Assembly: GCA_023430625.1 (NCBI GenBank)
Contig: JAEZAA010000162.1
Coordinates: 1 to 15,849 of the forward strand
Direction: 5' to 3'
Length of the DNA: 15,849 nucleotides
Source of the DNA: Pseudomonadota bacterium
Lineage (GTDB): Bacteria; Pseudomonadota; Gammaproteobacteria; Pseudomonadales; Oleiphilaceae
This document shows, in pieces, positions 6,472 through 13,951 of this stretch (position 1 is the stretch's first letter; every line of letters starts with the position of its first letter). The translations under genes were made by a program, and so were the position numbers. The notes under the pieces were generated by a model that had not been told where the DNA came from, did no database searches, and saw only the letters and a list, made by a program, of their open reading frames with translations.

Positions 6472-7524
6472 GTGAAATTGAACAAGGTGCGCGGTAAGCG
6501 TTTGGGATCAGTAGGAGCCCGACTGTTGGCGCTTGCAGGATTTCTGACATTGGGTGGCTGTGGCGTTGTCCAGCATGTCATCTTCAAGACCACCGGTGAC
6601 GTCTTAAGCCTGTATGCGGAAAAGCATCAGGTGCCGTACGTCATGGGGACAGATGACCTGGCCATGAACTGCAGCATGTCAGAGGCGCTGACGCCACTGC
6701 TGATGTCGTTCAGCCGCGTGACCAGTACCCCCAACCAACTGGCCGTCATTGTGTATTCCTCTGCAGGCATCTGTGCCGAAACCCAGGCCTGGGATGAGGA
6801 GCTGCGTTACCTGCGCGCCGTCAACAAGGGCAACGCAACCGAGGCCCAGGACGCCCAGATTACCCAGAAGCGCTATCAGGTACTGGCCGCCAACCGTAAT
6901 TACACCTCCTATCTGCACCTGGTGGATGAGTTCGGTGAGCCTGGTGGCGAGTGCCCGGACCTGGATGGCGAATTCGAGAATTTTGTCTGGTTGATGGGCA
7001 TGATCGGTGGCCTGCAGGCCCTGAGCAACGAGGTGTCATCCGGCGTCGGGCTGGGTGTGCCGAAGAACCTGATCGCCAAGGCGGAGCGTGGCGCTGCCTG
7101 TCTGGATGACGACGAGCTTTGGGGTGTTCCCATGGCGTTGCGTGCCATGATCTGGACCATGCTGCCAGGCACCATGCCCCAGGGAGAAGATCCATACGCG
7201 CGCCTGCGCATGGCATCTGAGAAAGGCGAGAAAGCCGGCGTGCGCCTGCCGCACCTGCTGCACGCCATGGCGGTGATGAACCAGGGCGACACCGAGGCAC
7301 TGAAAGAAGTGATTCGTCAGCACGCCAAATCCAAGAGCATCAAGCCGGCCAATCCCGAGCGCAAGCTGCTGGATGCCATCGCCAGCAACGCATTGCTCGG
7401 TATCTCGGACCGCCTCTGGACCGAGGCCACGGGACACCGCACACCAACCGGTGGTTTTGGTACCTTCTGGGATGACAAGAAGGCCGACGCTGGCGAAGTG
7501 ATGAGTCTGGACGATATTTTGTAG
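6472..7524 (+). CDS. TatT-like TRAP-associated lipoprotein (predicted)
   Basis: A 350-residue predicted outer-membrane lipoprotein. The GTG at 6472 is chosen because GGGAGG at 6460–6465 sits six bases upstream and gives a compact signal peptide: basic MKLNKVRGKR, a hydrophobic core, and the lipobox L-G-G-C with Cys30; the following Gly does not signal inner-membrane retention. The mature part looks all-helical, with EALTPLLMSFSRVTSTPNQL, then an Ala/Tyr-rich helix pair, an ELWGVPMALRAMIWTM segment and a late MNQGDTEALKEVI turn like a TPR-type helix pair. This pattern, plus its position before a solute-binding protein and a fused TRAP permease, suggests the TatT component of TPAT transporters, which forms a ring that docks the binding protein. 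Four more cysteines (67, 101, 161, 210) could form disulfides. The family call is inferred from pattern and context. Confidence 0.72.
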   Translation: MKLNKVRGKRLGSVGARLLALAGFLTLGGCGVVQHVIFKTTGDVLSLYAEKHQVPYVMGTDDLAMNCSMSEALTPLLMSFSRVTSTPNQLAVIVYSSAGICAETQAWDEELRYLRAVNKGNATEAQDAQITQKRYQVLAANRNYTSYLHLVDEFGEPGGECPDLDGEFENFVWLMGMIGGLQALSNEVSSGVGLGVPKNLIAKAERGAACLDDDELWGVPMALRAMIWTMLPGTMPQGEDPYARLRMASEKGEKAGVRLPHLLHAMAVMNQGDTEALKEVIRQHAKSKSIKPANPERKLLDAIASNALLGISDRLWTEATGHRTPTGGFGTFWDDKKADAGEVMSLDDIL

Positions 7525-7535
7525 CGCTCCTTGTG

Positions 7536-7566
7536 AGGCGCATCGGGTATCAGGCCCGGTGCGCTT
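7536..7566 (+). other. Stem-loop between the lipoprotein and binding-protein genes
   Basis: GCGCATCGGG (7538–7547) can pair with CCCGGTGCGC (7555–7564) through ten pairs including one G·U, and two more outer pairs extend it; the loop is seven bases. It is followed by TTGATCTTC, too poor in T for a clear terminator. It may stabilise or partly attenuate the message inside the operon. Confidence 0.45.
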
Positions 7567-7625
7567 GATCTTCACTGTGCACGCATCTGAGAACAATGCA
7601 CCGCACCAAAACGCAGGATTTCATC

Positions 7626-8642
7626 GTGACGGTTCTGAAGCACTCGCGTAAGACATGTACGTTATTGCTGTTGGCAGCGCTCGGTTGCAACAGCGCGCAG
7701 GCGGATCTGCAAAAGCGAAACTTCTGTATTTTCGATCCCATCGGCGCCAACGGCCCGTTGTTCAGCATCATGAAAACGGTAAAGCCGGCGGCTCTGGAAT
7801 GGGGTATCGAGCTCAACCTGAATGCCTATACCGACGAGAAGATCGCCTCCGAAGACTTCAAGGCCGGTCAATGCGACGCGGTGCTGTTAACGGGAACGCG
7901 AGCGAGGGAATACAATCGTTTCACCGGGTCGCTGGAAGCCATTGGCGCGATTCCCGGTGAAGACGAACTCAAGATGTTGATGGATACCCTGAATCAGCCG
8001 CAGGCAGCCGCGCTGATGAAGGAAGGTCGTTACGAAATCGCAGGGATCCTGCCGGCAGGTGCCGTCTACCTGTTCACCCGGGATCGCAGTATCGACACGG
8101 TGGAAGAGCTGCAGGGCAAGAAGATTGCCACCCTGGATTATGACAACGCCTCCATGACCATGGTGCGCCGCGTGGGTGCCTCGGTGGTGGGTGCGACGAC
8201 GGCGAATTTTGCCGGCATGTTCAATAACGGCAGCGTTGATGTCATCTATGCGCCAGCCGTGGCTTACAACCCGCTTGAAATCTATAAGGGCATGGAACCC
8301 AACGGCGGCGTGTTCGATTTCAAGCTAGCCCAGATGAATTTTCAGATCATTGTGCACGCCGACCGCTTTCCCGCTGACTTTGCTGCGAAGAGCCGGGCTT
8401 ATTCCGCGAGCCGCTATGAGGAAGCCTACAAGCTGATCCAGCAGGCTGAATCTGAAATTGAGGAGCGCTACTGGATGCGGCCTAGTGCGGAGCATCTCGA
8501 CGCGTACAACAGATTGCTCCGGGAAGTGCGTCTGCAGCTGCGCAACGAAGGCACCTACGATGCCAAAGCGCTGACCCTGATGCGAAAAGTGCGCTGCCGG
8601 TTCAACGCCAGCGCGGCGGAATGCGCCGAAGCACTTGAATAA
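7626..8642 (+). CDS. Periplasmic TRAP-type solute-binding protein (predicted TatP-like)
   Basis: A 338-residue exported protein. The GTG at 7626 is preferred because AGGA at 7615–7618 is seven bases upstream and yields a normal signal peptide, MTVLKHSRKT then a Leu/Ala core ending SAQA before DLQKRNFC; the ATG at 7596 in the same frame (348 residues) is an alternative. The mature protein shows a TRAP-binding-protein pattern: TVEELQGKKIATLDYDNA at about 158–175, RRVGASVVGATTANFAGMF, then NNGSVDVIYAPAVAYNPLEIYKGM. The arginine that usually follows the K-I of this motif and grips a carboxylate ligand is not obvious (KIATL). The ligand may therefore not be a simple C4-dicarboxylate. Mature cysteines at 34, 83, 324 and 333 may pair. 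Signal-region A-L-G-C is a poor lipobox. Its substrate is unknown. Confidence 0.8.
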   Translation: MTVLKHSRKTCTLLLLAALGCNSAQADLQKRNFCIFDPIGANGPLFSIMKTVKPAALEWGIELNLNAYTDEKIASEDFKAGQCDAVLLTGTRAREYNRFTGSLEAIGAIPGEDELKMLMDTLNQPQAAALMKEGRYEIAGILPAGAVYLFTRDRSIDTVEELQGKKIATLDYDNASMTMVRRVGASVVGATTANFAGMFNNGSVDVIYAPAVAYNPLEIYKGMEPNGGVFDFKLAQMNFQIIVHADRFPADFAAKSRAYSASRYEEAYKLIQQAESEIEERYWMRPSAEHLDAYNRLLREVRLQLRNEGTYDAKALTLMRKVRCRFNASAAECAEALE

Positions 8643-8648
8643 ATAAAG

Positions 8649-8666
8649 CTGTTGGGCGGTTAACAG
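8649..8666 (+). other. Short inverted repeat before the permease gene
   Basis: CTGTT and AACAG flank an eight-base centre in the 141-bp gap between the binding-protein and permease genes. This is a weak stem. The rest of the gap, to 8783, holds no gene or clear promoter that I can support. Confidence 0.3.
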
Positions 8667-8783
8667 AAAAGCAGCCGGACTCCCGTTAGGCTTGCTCTTT
8701 TGGTGCCGCCGGCCTGGTCGGGTGCTCAGCGTCCTGCCACTGAATAAAGAGTTCAATCACCTATCACAATCGGGTTTTCCATT

Positions 8784-10910
8784 ATGGCTAGTTCAGGATT
8801 GGCGGGTCGCTCAGCGCGGGAATGGCTGTCTTCCCTGCCGGCGTGCTTTCTGCTATTGGCGGTGCTCCTCTTTAGCACCAGTAGTGACATCCATAACAAG
8901 ATGATGCAGATGGGGCAGCACTACTGGGATGGCTACTACAACCTCCGGGTTGATCCGGTACCGCCGAGTTGTGATCCCAATCCTGACATTGACGCCCTGG
9001 TGCAGAAGCGTATTGCCGAGGAGCAAAACAACGCCGATGACCTGATGGGCGACCTGCTGGGTGCCGACCCGGTCTCGCCAGAGGTCATGCGCGAATCCCT
9101 GGAGAACGCCCAGCGCGCCTGCCAAGCGCAATTCCAACGTTACGAGGGCCTGGCGGACAAGATTACCCCGGGCCTGCGTGCGTATCGCAGTGTTGAGCTC
9201 TTTGTTTCCGACCTGATCAAAATGGGACTGAGCTCCCAGCGTCCCATCCTGGTCATCCTGATCATGATCTGTGCCGTCACGGCCACCATGACGCGCCACC
9301 ACATTTCCCTGCGCGCTGCGGAAACCGCACTGGACTTCCGGGTGTCCTCACTGTTCCAGTTCATGGCGAACTCCATGCTGCTGATTTCGGTGTGGTCGTT
9401 CCGGGACCTGACTCATGCGACCTCCGATTTTGTACCGGCGGCCCGTGAGTTCCTGCACTGGATGTGGATCATCTGCTTTGGCTTGCTCTCCCTGGTCAGC
9501 GGGATACAGACGTTCCGCATCCCCCAGGACGCCAAGCCAGGCGGCAGCCTCGGCCACGCTCTCCTGGCGGTGCCGCTCTATACCACCATGTGCGTGATTG
9601 CGGGCTCCTATTTCATGTTTGGCGGCCATATGGCCGGTATCGGGATTTATCTCGATAAGCTGATGGACTTCTCTGACATGTTCCTCAACGTCGCCCTCTA
9701 TATCTGGGCCGGTATGATGTTGAAGGAAACCCGCTTGGCGCGCTTGGTGTTCAACCTGTTCCGTCCCTGGAAAATGCCGCCGGAGATCCTGGCGTTCGTG
9801 GTGGTCATGGTGGCCGCGGTGCCCACGGCGTATACCGGGGCGTCCGGTATTTTCGTCATCGCGGTCGGTGCGGTGATCTTCGCCGAGTTGCGGGCCGTGG
9901 GTGCGCGTCGTCAGCTGGCGCTGGCAGCAACCGCCATGTCCGGTAGCCTCGGTGTGGTGCTGCGGCCCTGCTTGCTGGTGGTCGTGATCGCCATGCTGAA
10001 CCGTCAGGTCACCACCGACCAGTTGTTCGGCTGGGGTATCTGGGTGTTCATGTTGACCTCAGTGCTGTTCTTGCTCGCGGTCTTGTTGTTCAACCGCCAG
10101 CACAAGATCGAGTTTGCACCGGTGTCCGAAGCATTGCCTGCCATGGTCAAGCAGAGCGGCGCCCTGGTGCCCTACGTGCTGGTGATTGCCGCCGTTGCGC
10201 TGTTCTACAGCGAATTCCTCAATGTACCCATTAACGAATTCTCCGCACCCCGCATTCTGCCGGTGATGCTGTTGGCGTTGCTGGTGTACGAACACTTTGC
10301 GCTGCGGCATGAGCGGCAGTCAGCGCTTGGCATGTCGGGTAAGACCGTGGGTGTCATGCCCTTGGTTGAAGACTCGGCCGAACGGGCCTCTGGCCGGAAT
10401 CTTGAGGGCAGCCTGCGTTGGGCCACCAACAACACGACGGCGGAAATCGGTGCCTTGTTGTTGCTGTTCGGCTTGTCGATCAGTCTCGGTGGCGTGATCG
10501 AGCGCTCCCATGTGATGGATGTCTTCCCGGCCTCTTTTGCGAGTCCTTGGACGGCGATGGTACTGATGGTTCTGCTGTTGGTTGTCCTGGGTATGATCAT
10601 GGATGCCTTTGGCGCGATCATTCTGGTGAGTGTGACTTTTGCCACGGTCGCCTACGACAGTGGTATTCATCCGGTCCACTTCTGGATGGTGGTGTTGGTG
10701 GCGTTCGAGCTGGGTTATCTCAGCCCGCCGGTGGCATTGAACCATCTGCTCACGCGGCAGGTCGTGGGTGAGGAGGAGATGCGGCTGGCCAGCGAGGAGA
10801 CTGCGGGTGGCAGCTTCTACCAACGCCATGAGCGGATCGTCATGCCGCTGATCGTTATGGCAACGGCGTTGATACTGGTGGCATTCGTTCCGCTGGCGAT
10901 CGGCTACTAA
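8784..10910 (+). CDS. Fused TRAP transporter permease (DctQM / TatQM-like)
   Basis: A 708-residue polytopic inner-membrane protein. The first membrane segment (about 17–33) leads to an extracytoplasmic loop of about 115 residues with two cysteines (63, 113). Segments near 153–168, 190–205, 224–240 and 257–280 may stand for a diverged DctQ small subunit. The rest has about ten further segments like the DctM large subunit, ending in the family signature GMIMDAFGAIILVS (603–616) and FELGYLSPPVALNHLL (641–656). The central DctM motifs are altered: GASGIFVIAVGAVIFAEL (352–369) and GVVLRPCLL (390–398) stand where a Gly/Ser-rich loop and a PPS motif are usual. The protein would use a sodium gradient to import what the binding protein delivers. 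The ATG at 8784 has only a weak upstream GGG. A terminator follows at once. Confidence 0.88.
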   Translation: MASSGLAGRSAREWLSSLPACFLLLAVLLFSTSSDIHNKMMQMGQHYWDGYYNLRVDPVPPSCDPNPDIDALVQKRIAEEQNNADDLMGDLLGADPVSPEVMRESLENAQRACQAQFQRYEGLADKITPGLRAYRSVELFVSDLIKMGLSSQRPILVILIMICAVTATMTRHHISLRAAETALDFRVSSLFQFMANSMLLISVWSFRDLTHATSDFVPAAREFLHWMWIICFGLLSLVSGIQTFRIPQDAKPGGSLGHALLAVPLYTTMCVIAGSYFMFGGHMAGIGIYLDKLMDFSDMFLNVALYIWAGMMLKETRLARLVFNLFRPWKMPPEILAFVVVMVAAVPTAYTGASGIFVIAVGAVIFAELRAVGARRQLALAATAMSGSLGVVLRPCLLVVVIAMLNRQVTTDQLFGWGIWVFMLTSVLFLLAVLLFNRQHKIEFAPVSEALPAMVKQSGALVPYVLVIAAVALFYSEFLNVPINEFSAPRILPVMLLALLVYEHFALRHERQSALGMSGKTVGVMPLVEDSAERASGRNLEGSLRWATNNTTAEIGALLLLFGLSISLGGVIERSHVMDVFPASFASPWTAMVLMVLLLVVLGMIMDAFGAIILVSVTFATVAYDSGIHPVHFWMVVLVAFELGYLSPPVALNHLLTRQVVGEEEMRLASEETAGGSFYQRHERIVMPLIVMATALILVAFVPLAIGY

Positions 10911-10928
10911 CGCCTGACCCTGTCCCTG

Positions 10929-10960
10929 AAAAGCCGGCCAACCATGGCCGGCTTTTTTTT
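10929..10960 (+). terminator. Rho-independent terminator of the transporter cassette
   Basis: Arms AAGCCGGCC (10931–10939) and GGCCGGCTT (10946–10954) form a perfect nine-pair stem, extendable by A·T pairs, with loop AACCAT and a run of eight T. It is 18 bp beyond the permease stop codon and closes the three-gene cassette. Confidence 0.93.
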
Positions 10961-11126
10961 ATGCCTGGAGAAATCGAAATCGGGGCGACCTGTGTGTCGA
11001 CTCTAACGGATAAGGTGTTCGGCGAGACAGTGATTCCAAATTAAAGGCGCGAGCAGATGAAGGGAGCGGAGCAGGGCTTTGATGGCGGGATCTGTCAGAA
11101 CCAGATAAGCGAGGGAGAGCAGATAC

Positions 11127-11154
11127 AAAAAAAGGGAGCCGTAGCTCCCTTTTT
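11127..11154 (-). terminator. Rho-independent terminator of pckA (possibly bidirectional)
   Basis: AAAAGGGAGC (11130–11139) and GCTCCCTTTT (11144–11153) pair perfectly around CGTA. Read on the minus strand, the hairpin is followed by seven T (complement of 11127–11133), as expected for pckA. On the plus strand a run of five T follows as well, so it could also act as a backstop in the other direction. The stretch 10961–11126 between the two terminators holds no gene I can support. Confidence 0.88.
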
Positions 11155-11158
11155 CGTT

Positions 11159-11188
11159 GCCCGTCATTCACCGGTAGTGATGACGGGC
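11159..11188 (-). other. Hairpin just after the pckA stop codon
   Basis: GCCCGTCAT (11159–11167) and ATGACGGGC (11180–11188) form a perfect nine-pair stem with a twelve-base loop, extendable past a one-base bulge. It begins seven bases after the pckA stop and precedes the main terminator. It may protect the 3' end of the message. Confidence 0.5.
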
Positions 11189-11195
11189 AGACTAC

Positions 11196-12731
11196 TTAGT
11201 TCAGGCGTGGGCCTGCATTGACGATGTCGCTGGAGACGTCGAACTTCTTGAAGTTCTCCACGAACTGAGCGATCAGTTCCTGTGCCTTGGCATCGTATGC
11301 CGCCGGATCAGCCCAGGTGTTGCGCGGGTTGAGCAGCTTACTGTCAACGCCTGGCACGGCCTTGGGAATATCCAGGTTCAACTGCTCCAGATGCTCGGTT
11401 TCAGCATTGGCAATGGCGCCAGTCTGAATGGCATTGATGATGGAGCGGGTGGTCGGGATGCTGAAACGCTTGCCGACGCCATAGGGGCCGCCGGTCCAGC
11501 CGGTATTGACCAGATACACCTTGCTGCCGAACTCGGTGACCCGCTTGATCAGCAGTTCTGCATAGACGCGCGCAGGGCGCGGGAAGAAGGGGGCGCCGAA
11601 GCAGGTGGAGAAGGTGGACTTCAGCTTGGAGCTGGAACCCATTTCAGTCGAGCCAACCAGTGCCGTGTAACCGCTCAGGAAGTGATAGGCAGCGCCTTCG
11701 TTGCTGAGGATCGACACGGGCGGCAGTACGCCGGTCATGTCGCAGGTCAGGAAGATAATGGCGTTGGGCTCGCCCGCGCGGTTTTCCAGAACGCGCTTTT
11801 CAACGTGCTCAAGTGGATAGGCGCAACGGGTGTTCTCGGTCAGCGATACGTCGCTGTAGTCGGGAATGCGGGTCTTCTCGTCGATGACCACGTTTTCCAC
11901 GAGCGCACCGAAGCGAATGGCATTCCAGATAACTGGCTCGTTCTCTTTGGAGAGGTCGATACACTTGGCGTAGCAGCCACCTTCGATGTTGAACACGGTG
12001 CCTTTGCCCCAGCCGTGCTCGTCGTCACCGATCAAATAACGGCTTTCGTCGGCGGACAGGGTCGTCTTACCAGTGCAGGAGAGGCCGAAGAACAGGCAGG
12101 TCTGGCCATCTTCGCCCACGTTGGCGGAGCAGTGCATGGGCAGCACGTCTTTCTCGGGCAGCAGGAAGTTCTGCACGGAGAACATGGCTTTCTTCATTTC
12201 GCCCGCATACTGCATGCCGGCGATCAGCACCCGGCGCTTGGCGAAGTTGAGGATGACGCAGCCATCGCTGTTGGTGCCGTCACGCTCTGGCACGCAGGTG
12301 AAGTAGGGTGCGTTGATGATTTCCCATTCCTGCTTGCCGGCCGGATTGTACTGCTCCGGGAGGATAAAGAGGTCGCGGCCGAACAGGTTCTGCCAAGCCG
12401 TTTCGGTGGTCATCTTGACCGCCAGGTAATGTTCGGGATCGGCACCCACATGGACGTGCGAGAGGAAACGGTCGCGCTCGGTCATGTATTCGCTGACACG
12501 GTTCCAGAGCAGATCGAACTTCTCTGCATCGAACGGACGGTTGATATTGCCCCAGTCAACGCTCTCGGCGGTGCTCGGTTCCTTCACAATGAAGCGGTCC
12601 ATCGGAGAACGGCCCGTGCGCTTGCCAGTGGTCACCACGAGTGCGCCGTTTGCCGCCAGGCGGCCTTCCTTGCGTTGAATCGCCTGCTCAACCAATTCGG
12701 CTGAACTCAAATCAGTGTAAGTGTTACTCAC
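11196..12731 (-). CDS. pckA: Phosphoenolpyruvate carboxykinase (ATP)
   Basis: A 511-residue cytosolic enzyme that turns oxaloacetate and ATP into PEP, CO2 and ADP, the entry step of gluconeogenesis. Landmarks are GKRTGRSPMDRFIV (about 36–49), MHCSANVG near 199, the P-loop FFGLSCTGKTT (214–224) with Lys222, the metal-binding LIGDDEHGWG (233–242), NIEGGCYAK, LSGYTALVGSTEMG, and NTGWTGGPYGVGKRFSIPTT. It is of the Pseudomonas-like subtype. The start is GTG at 12729–12731, with GAGG on the minus strand five bases upstream. The P-loop reads GLSCTGKT, where homologues I recall have GLSGTGKT. It lies downstream of hslO with its own promoter-like sequence and terminator, so it is probably a separate unit. 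Confidence 0.97.
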   Translation of the reverse strand: MSNTYTDLSSAELVEQAIQRKEGRLAANGALVVTTGKRTGRSPMDRFIVKEPSTAESVDWGNINRPFDAEKFDLLWNRVSEYMTERDRFLSHVHVGADPEHYLAVKMTTETAWQNLFGRDLFILPEQYNPAGKQEWEIINAPYFTCVPERDGTNSDGCVILNFAKRRVLIAGMQYAGEMKKAMFSVQNFLLPEKDVLPMHCSANVGEDGQTCLFFGLSCTGKTTLSADESRYLIGDDEHGWGKGTVFNIEGGCYAKCIDLSKENEPVIWNAIRFGALVENVVIDEKTRIPDYSDVSLTENTRCAYPLEHVEKRVLENRAGEPNAIIFLTCDMTGVLPPVSILSNEGAAYHFLSGYTALVGSTEMGSSSKLKSTFSTCFGAPFFPRPARVYAELLIKRVTEFGSKVYLVNTGWTGGPYGVGKRFSIPTTRSIINAIQTGAIANAETEHLEQLNLDIPKAVPGVDSKLLNPRNTWADPAAYDAKAQELIAQFVENFKKFDVSSDIVNAGPRLN

Positions 12732-12825
12732 TTCAACCTCGCCCTAATCAAGGAGTGCATGCCCCAAACGGCAGGCACCAAACTATTTGTTCGCTTAACC
12801 ACAGCGCCAGAAAATATGGGGCGCC

Positions 12826-12834
12826 ATTATGCCA
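12826..12834 (-). promoter_or_regulatory. Extended -10 promoter candidate for pckA
   Basis: On the minus strand TGGCATAAT (complement of 12826–12834) matches an extended -10 (TGn plus a five-of-six TATAAT). It is 95 bp before the pckA GTG. No good -35 is visible at the right distance, which is tolerated for extended -10 promoters. The region just upstream is A/T-rich (12834–12851), unlike its surroundings. Confidence 0.4.
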
Positions 12835-12954
12835 AAAAATTGCACAAAAAACGACTGTCAGCGTGCTTGGCACCCGGCTGCGATTCCTCCGCAGCGGCTC
12901 AAGCTGGCCCAGAGGAGTTCGCACACCGGCTGGCGGCCTTGTGTTGCAAAGGAA

Positions 12955-12976
12955 CTTGAACGGCTAGACGTTCGAG
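12955..12976 (-). terminator. Weak terminator-like hairpin downstream of hslO
   Basis: CTTGAACG (12955–12962) and CGTTCGAG (12969–12976) can form eight pairs with one G·U around GCTAGA. On the minus strand it comes 25 bases after the hslO stop and is followed by TTCCTTTG, an interrupted T-tract. It could end or partly end the hslR–hslO transcript before pckA. Confidence 0.4.
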
Positions 12977-13000
12977 CGGAAACCTTAACGTCCGTTGGTT

Positions 13001-13867
13001 TCAATGCCGTGTCGGATCGCCAAACAGGCGATCCAGTACCTCATCGCCAAAGCGATACTGCTGGCGACAGAACTGACAATCTACTTCAATTGCGCCCTGT
13101 TCCGCCAGCAGGCTTTCCAGCTCCGGCCGGCCCAGGGTTTTGAGCATTTCAAGGGTGCGTTCCTCGGAGCAGGTGCACCAGAATTCAACCGGCTCCGCAT
13201 CGAACAGACGCAGGTCGTCTTCATGAAAGAGGCGGTGCAGAAGCGCCGGGTTGTCGAGCTGGAAAAACTCATCGCCCGACAGAGTCTGGAGAAACTGGGT
13301 GACCCGTGACCAGTCATCATCGTCGCCATGCGAGTGATGGGACTGGCCGGGCTGCGGCAGCTTCTGAACCAGGATGCCGCCGAAGTGCTGATCCTGCCGG
13401 AACAGATACAACGCCGTTGCCAGCTGCTCCGACTGCTGGAAATAGTCCTCGATACAGGCCCCCAGGTGATCGGCGGTGAGCGGCACGATGCCCTGGTAGC
13501 GCGCGCCCTGGGTGGGCGTGATGGTAATGGCCAGTTGTGCGTCGCCCAACTGCTGTTGCAGGCCGGTCTCCGGCACCTGGCCTTCCCATTGGGCAATGGC
13601 CCGCACTGTGCGGCGATGACTGGCTTCCGCCATGAGCAGATTCAGCGGACCGCTGCCCTTGGCCTGCAGCGTGAGGCTACCTTCGAACTTGAGGATGGCG
13701 CTCATCAAAACGACCGAGGCCAGACTTTCGCCCAGCAGGTGCTGAATGGGTATGGGGTAATTGTGGCGCTGTAACACTTCCTGCACAGACGCGTCGAGAC
13801 GGACAATTTCGCCTCGGATGTGCAGGTTGTCGAGGATAAAGCGCTGTAACTGATCGGGTGTGTTCAT
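13001..13867 (-). CDS. hslO: Hsp33, redox-regulated chaperonin
   Basis: A 288-residue holdase switched on by oxidation and heat. In the reduced state four cysteines hold zinc; oxidants form disulfides, unfold the C-terminal region and expose the client-binding surface. The C-x-C pair (Cys231, Cys233 in EFWCTCSEER) and C-x-x-C pair (Cys264, Cys267 in VDCQFC) are both intact. The N-terminal core shows LLGESLASVVLMSAILKFEGSLTLQAKG, and length is normal. A His/Asp-rich patch (SHHSHGDDDD, about 176–185) lies in the linker and looks like a local insertion. The ribosome site before the ATG at 13865–13867 is weak. It follows hslR by 84 bp on the same strand, the usual pairing of the two heat-shock genes. 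Confidence 0.97.
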   Translation of the reverse strand: MNTPDQLQRFILDNLHIRGEIVRLDASVQEVLQRHNYPIPIQHLLGESLASVVLMSAILKFEGSLTLQAKGSGPLNLLMAEASHRRTVRAIAQWEGQVPETGLQQQLGDAQLAITITPTQGARYQGIVPLTADHLGACIEDYFQQSEQLATALYLFRQDQHFGGILVQKLPQPGQSHHSHGDDDDWSRVTQFLQTLSGDEFFQLDNPALLHRLFHEDDLRLFDAEPVEFWCTCSEERTLEMLKTLGRPELESLLAEQGAIEVDCQFCRQQYRFGDEVLDRLFGDPTRH

Positions 13868-13951
13868 GATGTAGATGGTTTGACCTCTGGGTTAAGGGCA
13901 CCGCTGCGGCACGGTCACCACAAACTCGAATAAGCGGGGCTGGCGGCCAGC

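Noticed and set aside
8649..8666. Possible LexA box (CTGT…ACAG) before the permease gene
   Set aside because: The spacer between CTGT and ACAG is ten bases rather than the eight required by the gammaproteobacterial LexA consensus.
11391..12704. 437-codon open frame on the + strand opposite pckA
   Set aside because: It lies wholly antisense to a clear pckA, has no recognisable motif and reads as the low-complexity Gly/Ala/Val/His pattern typical of the complement of a high-GC gene.
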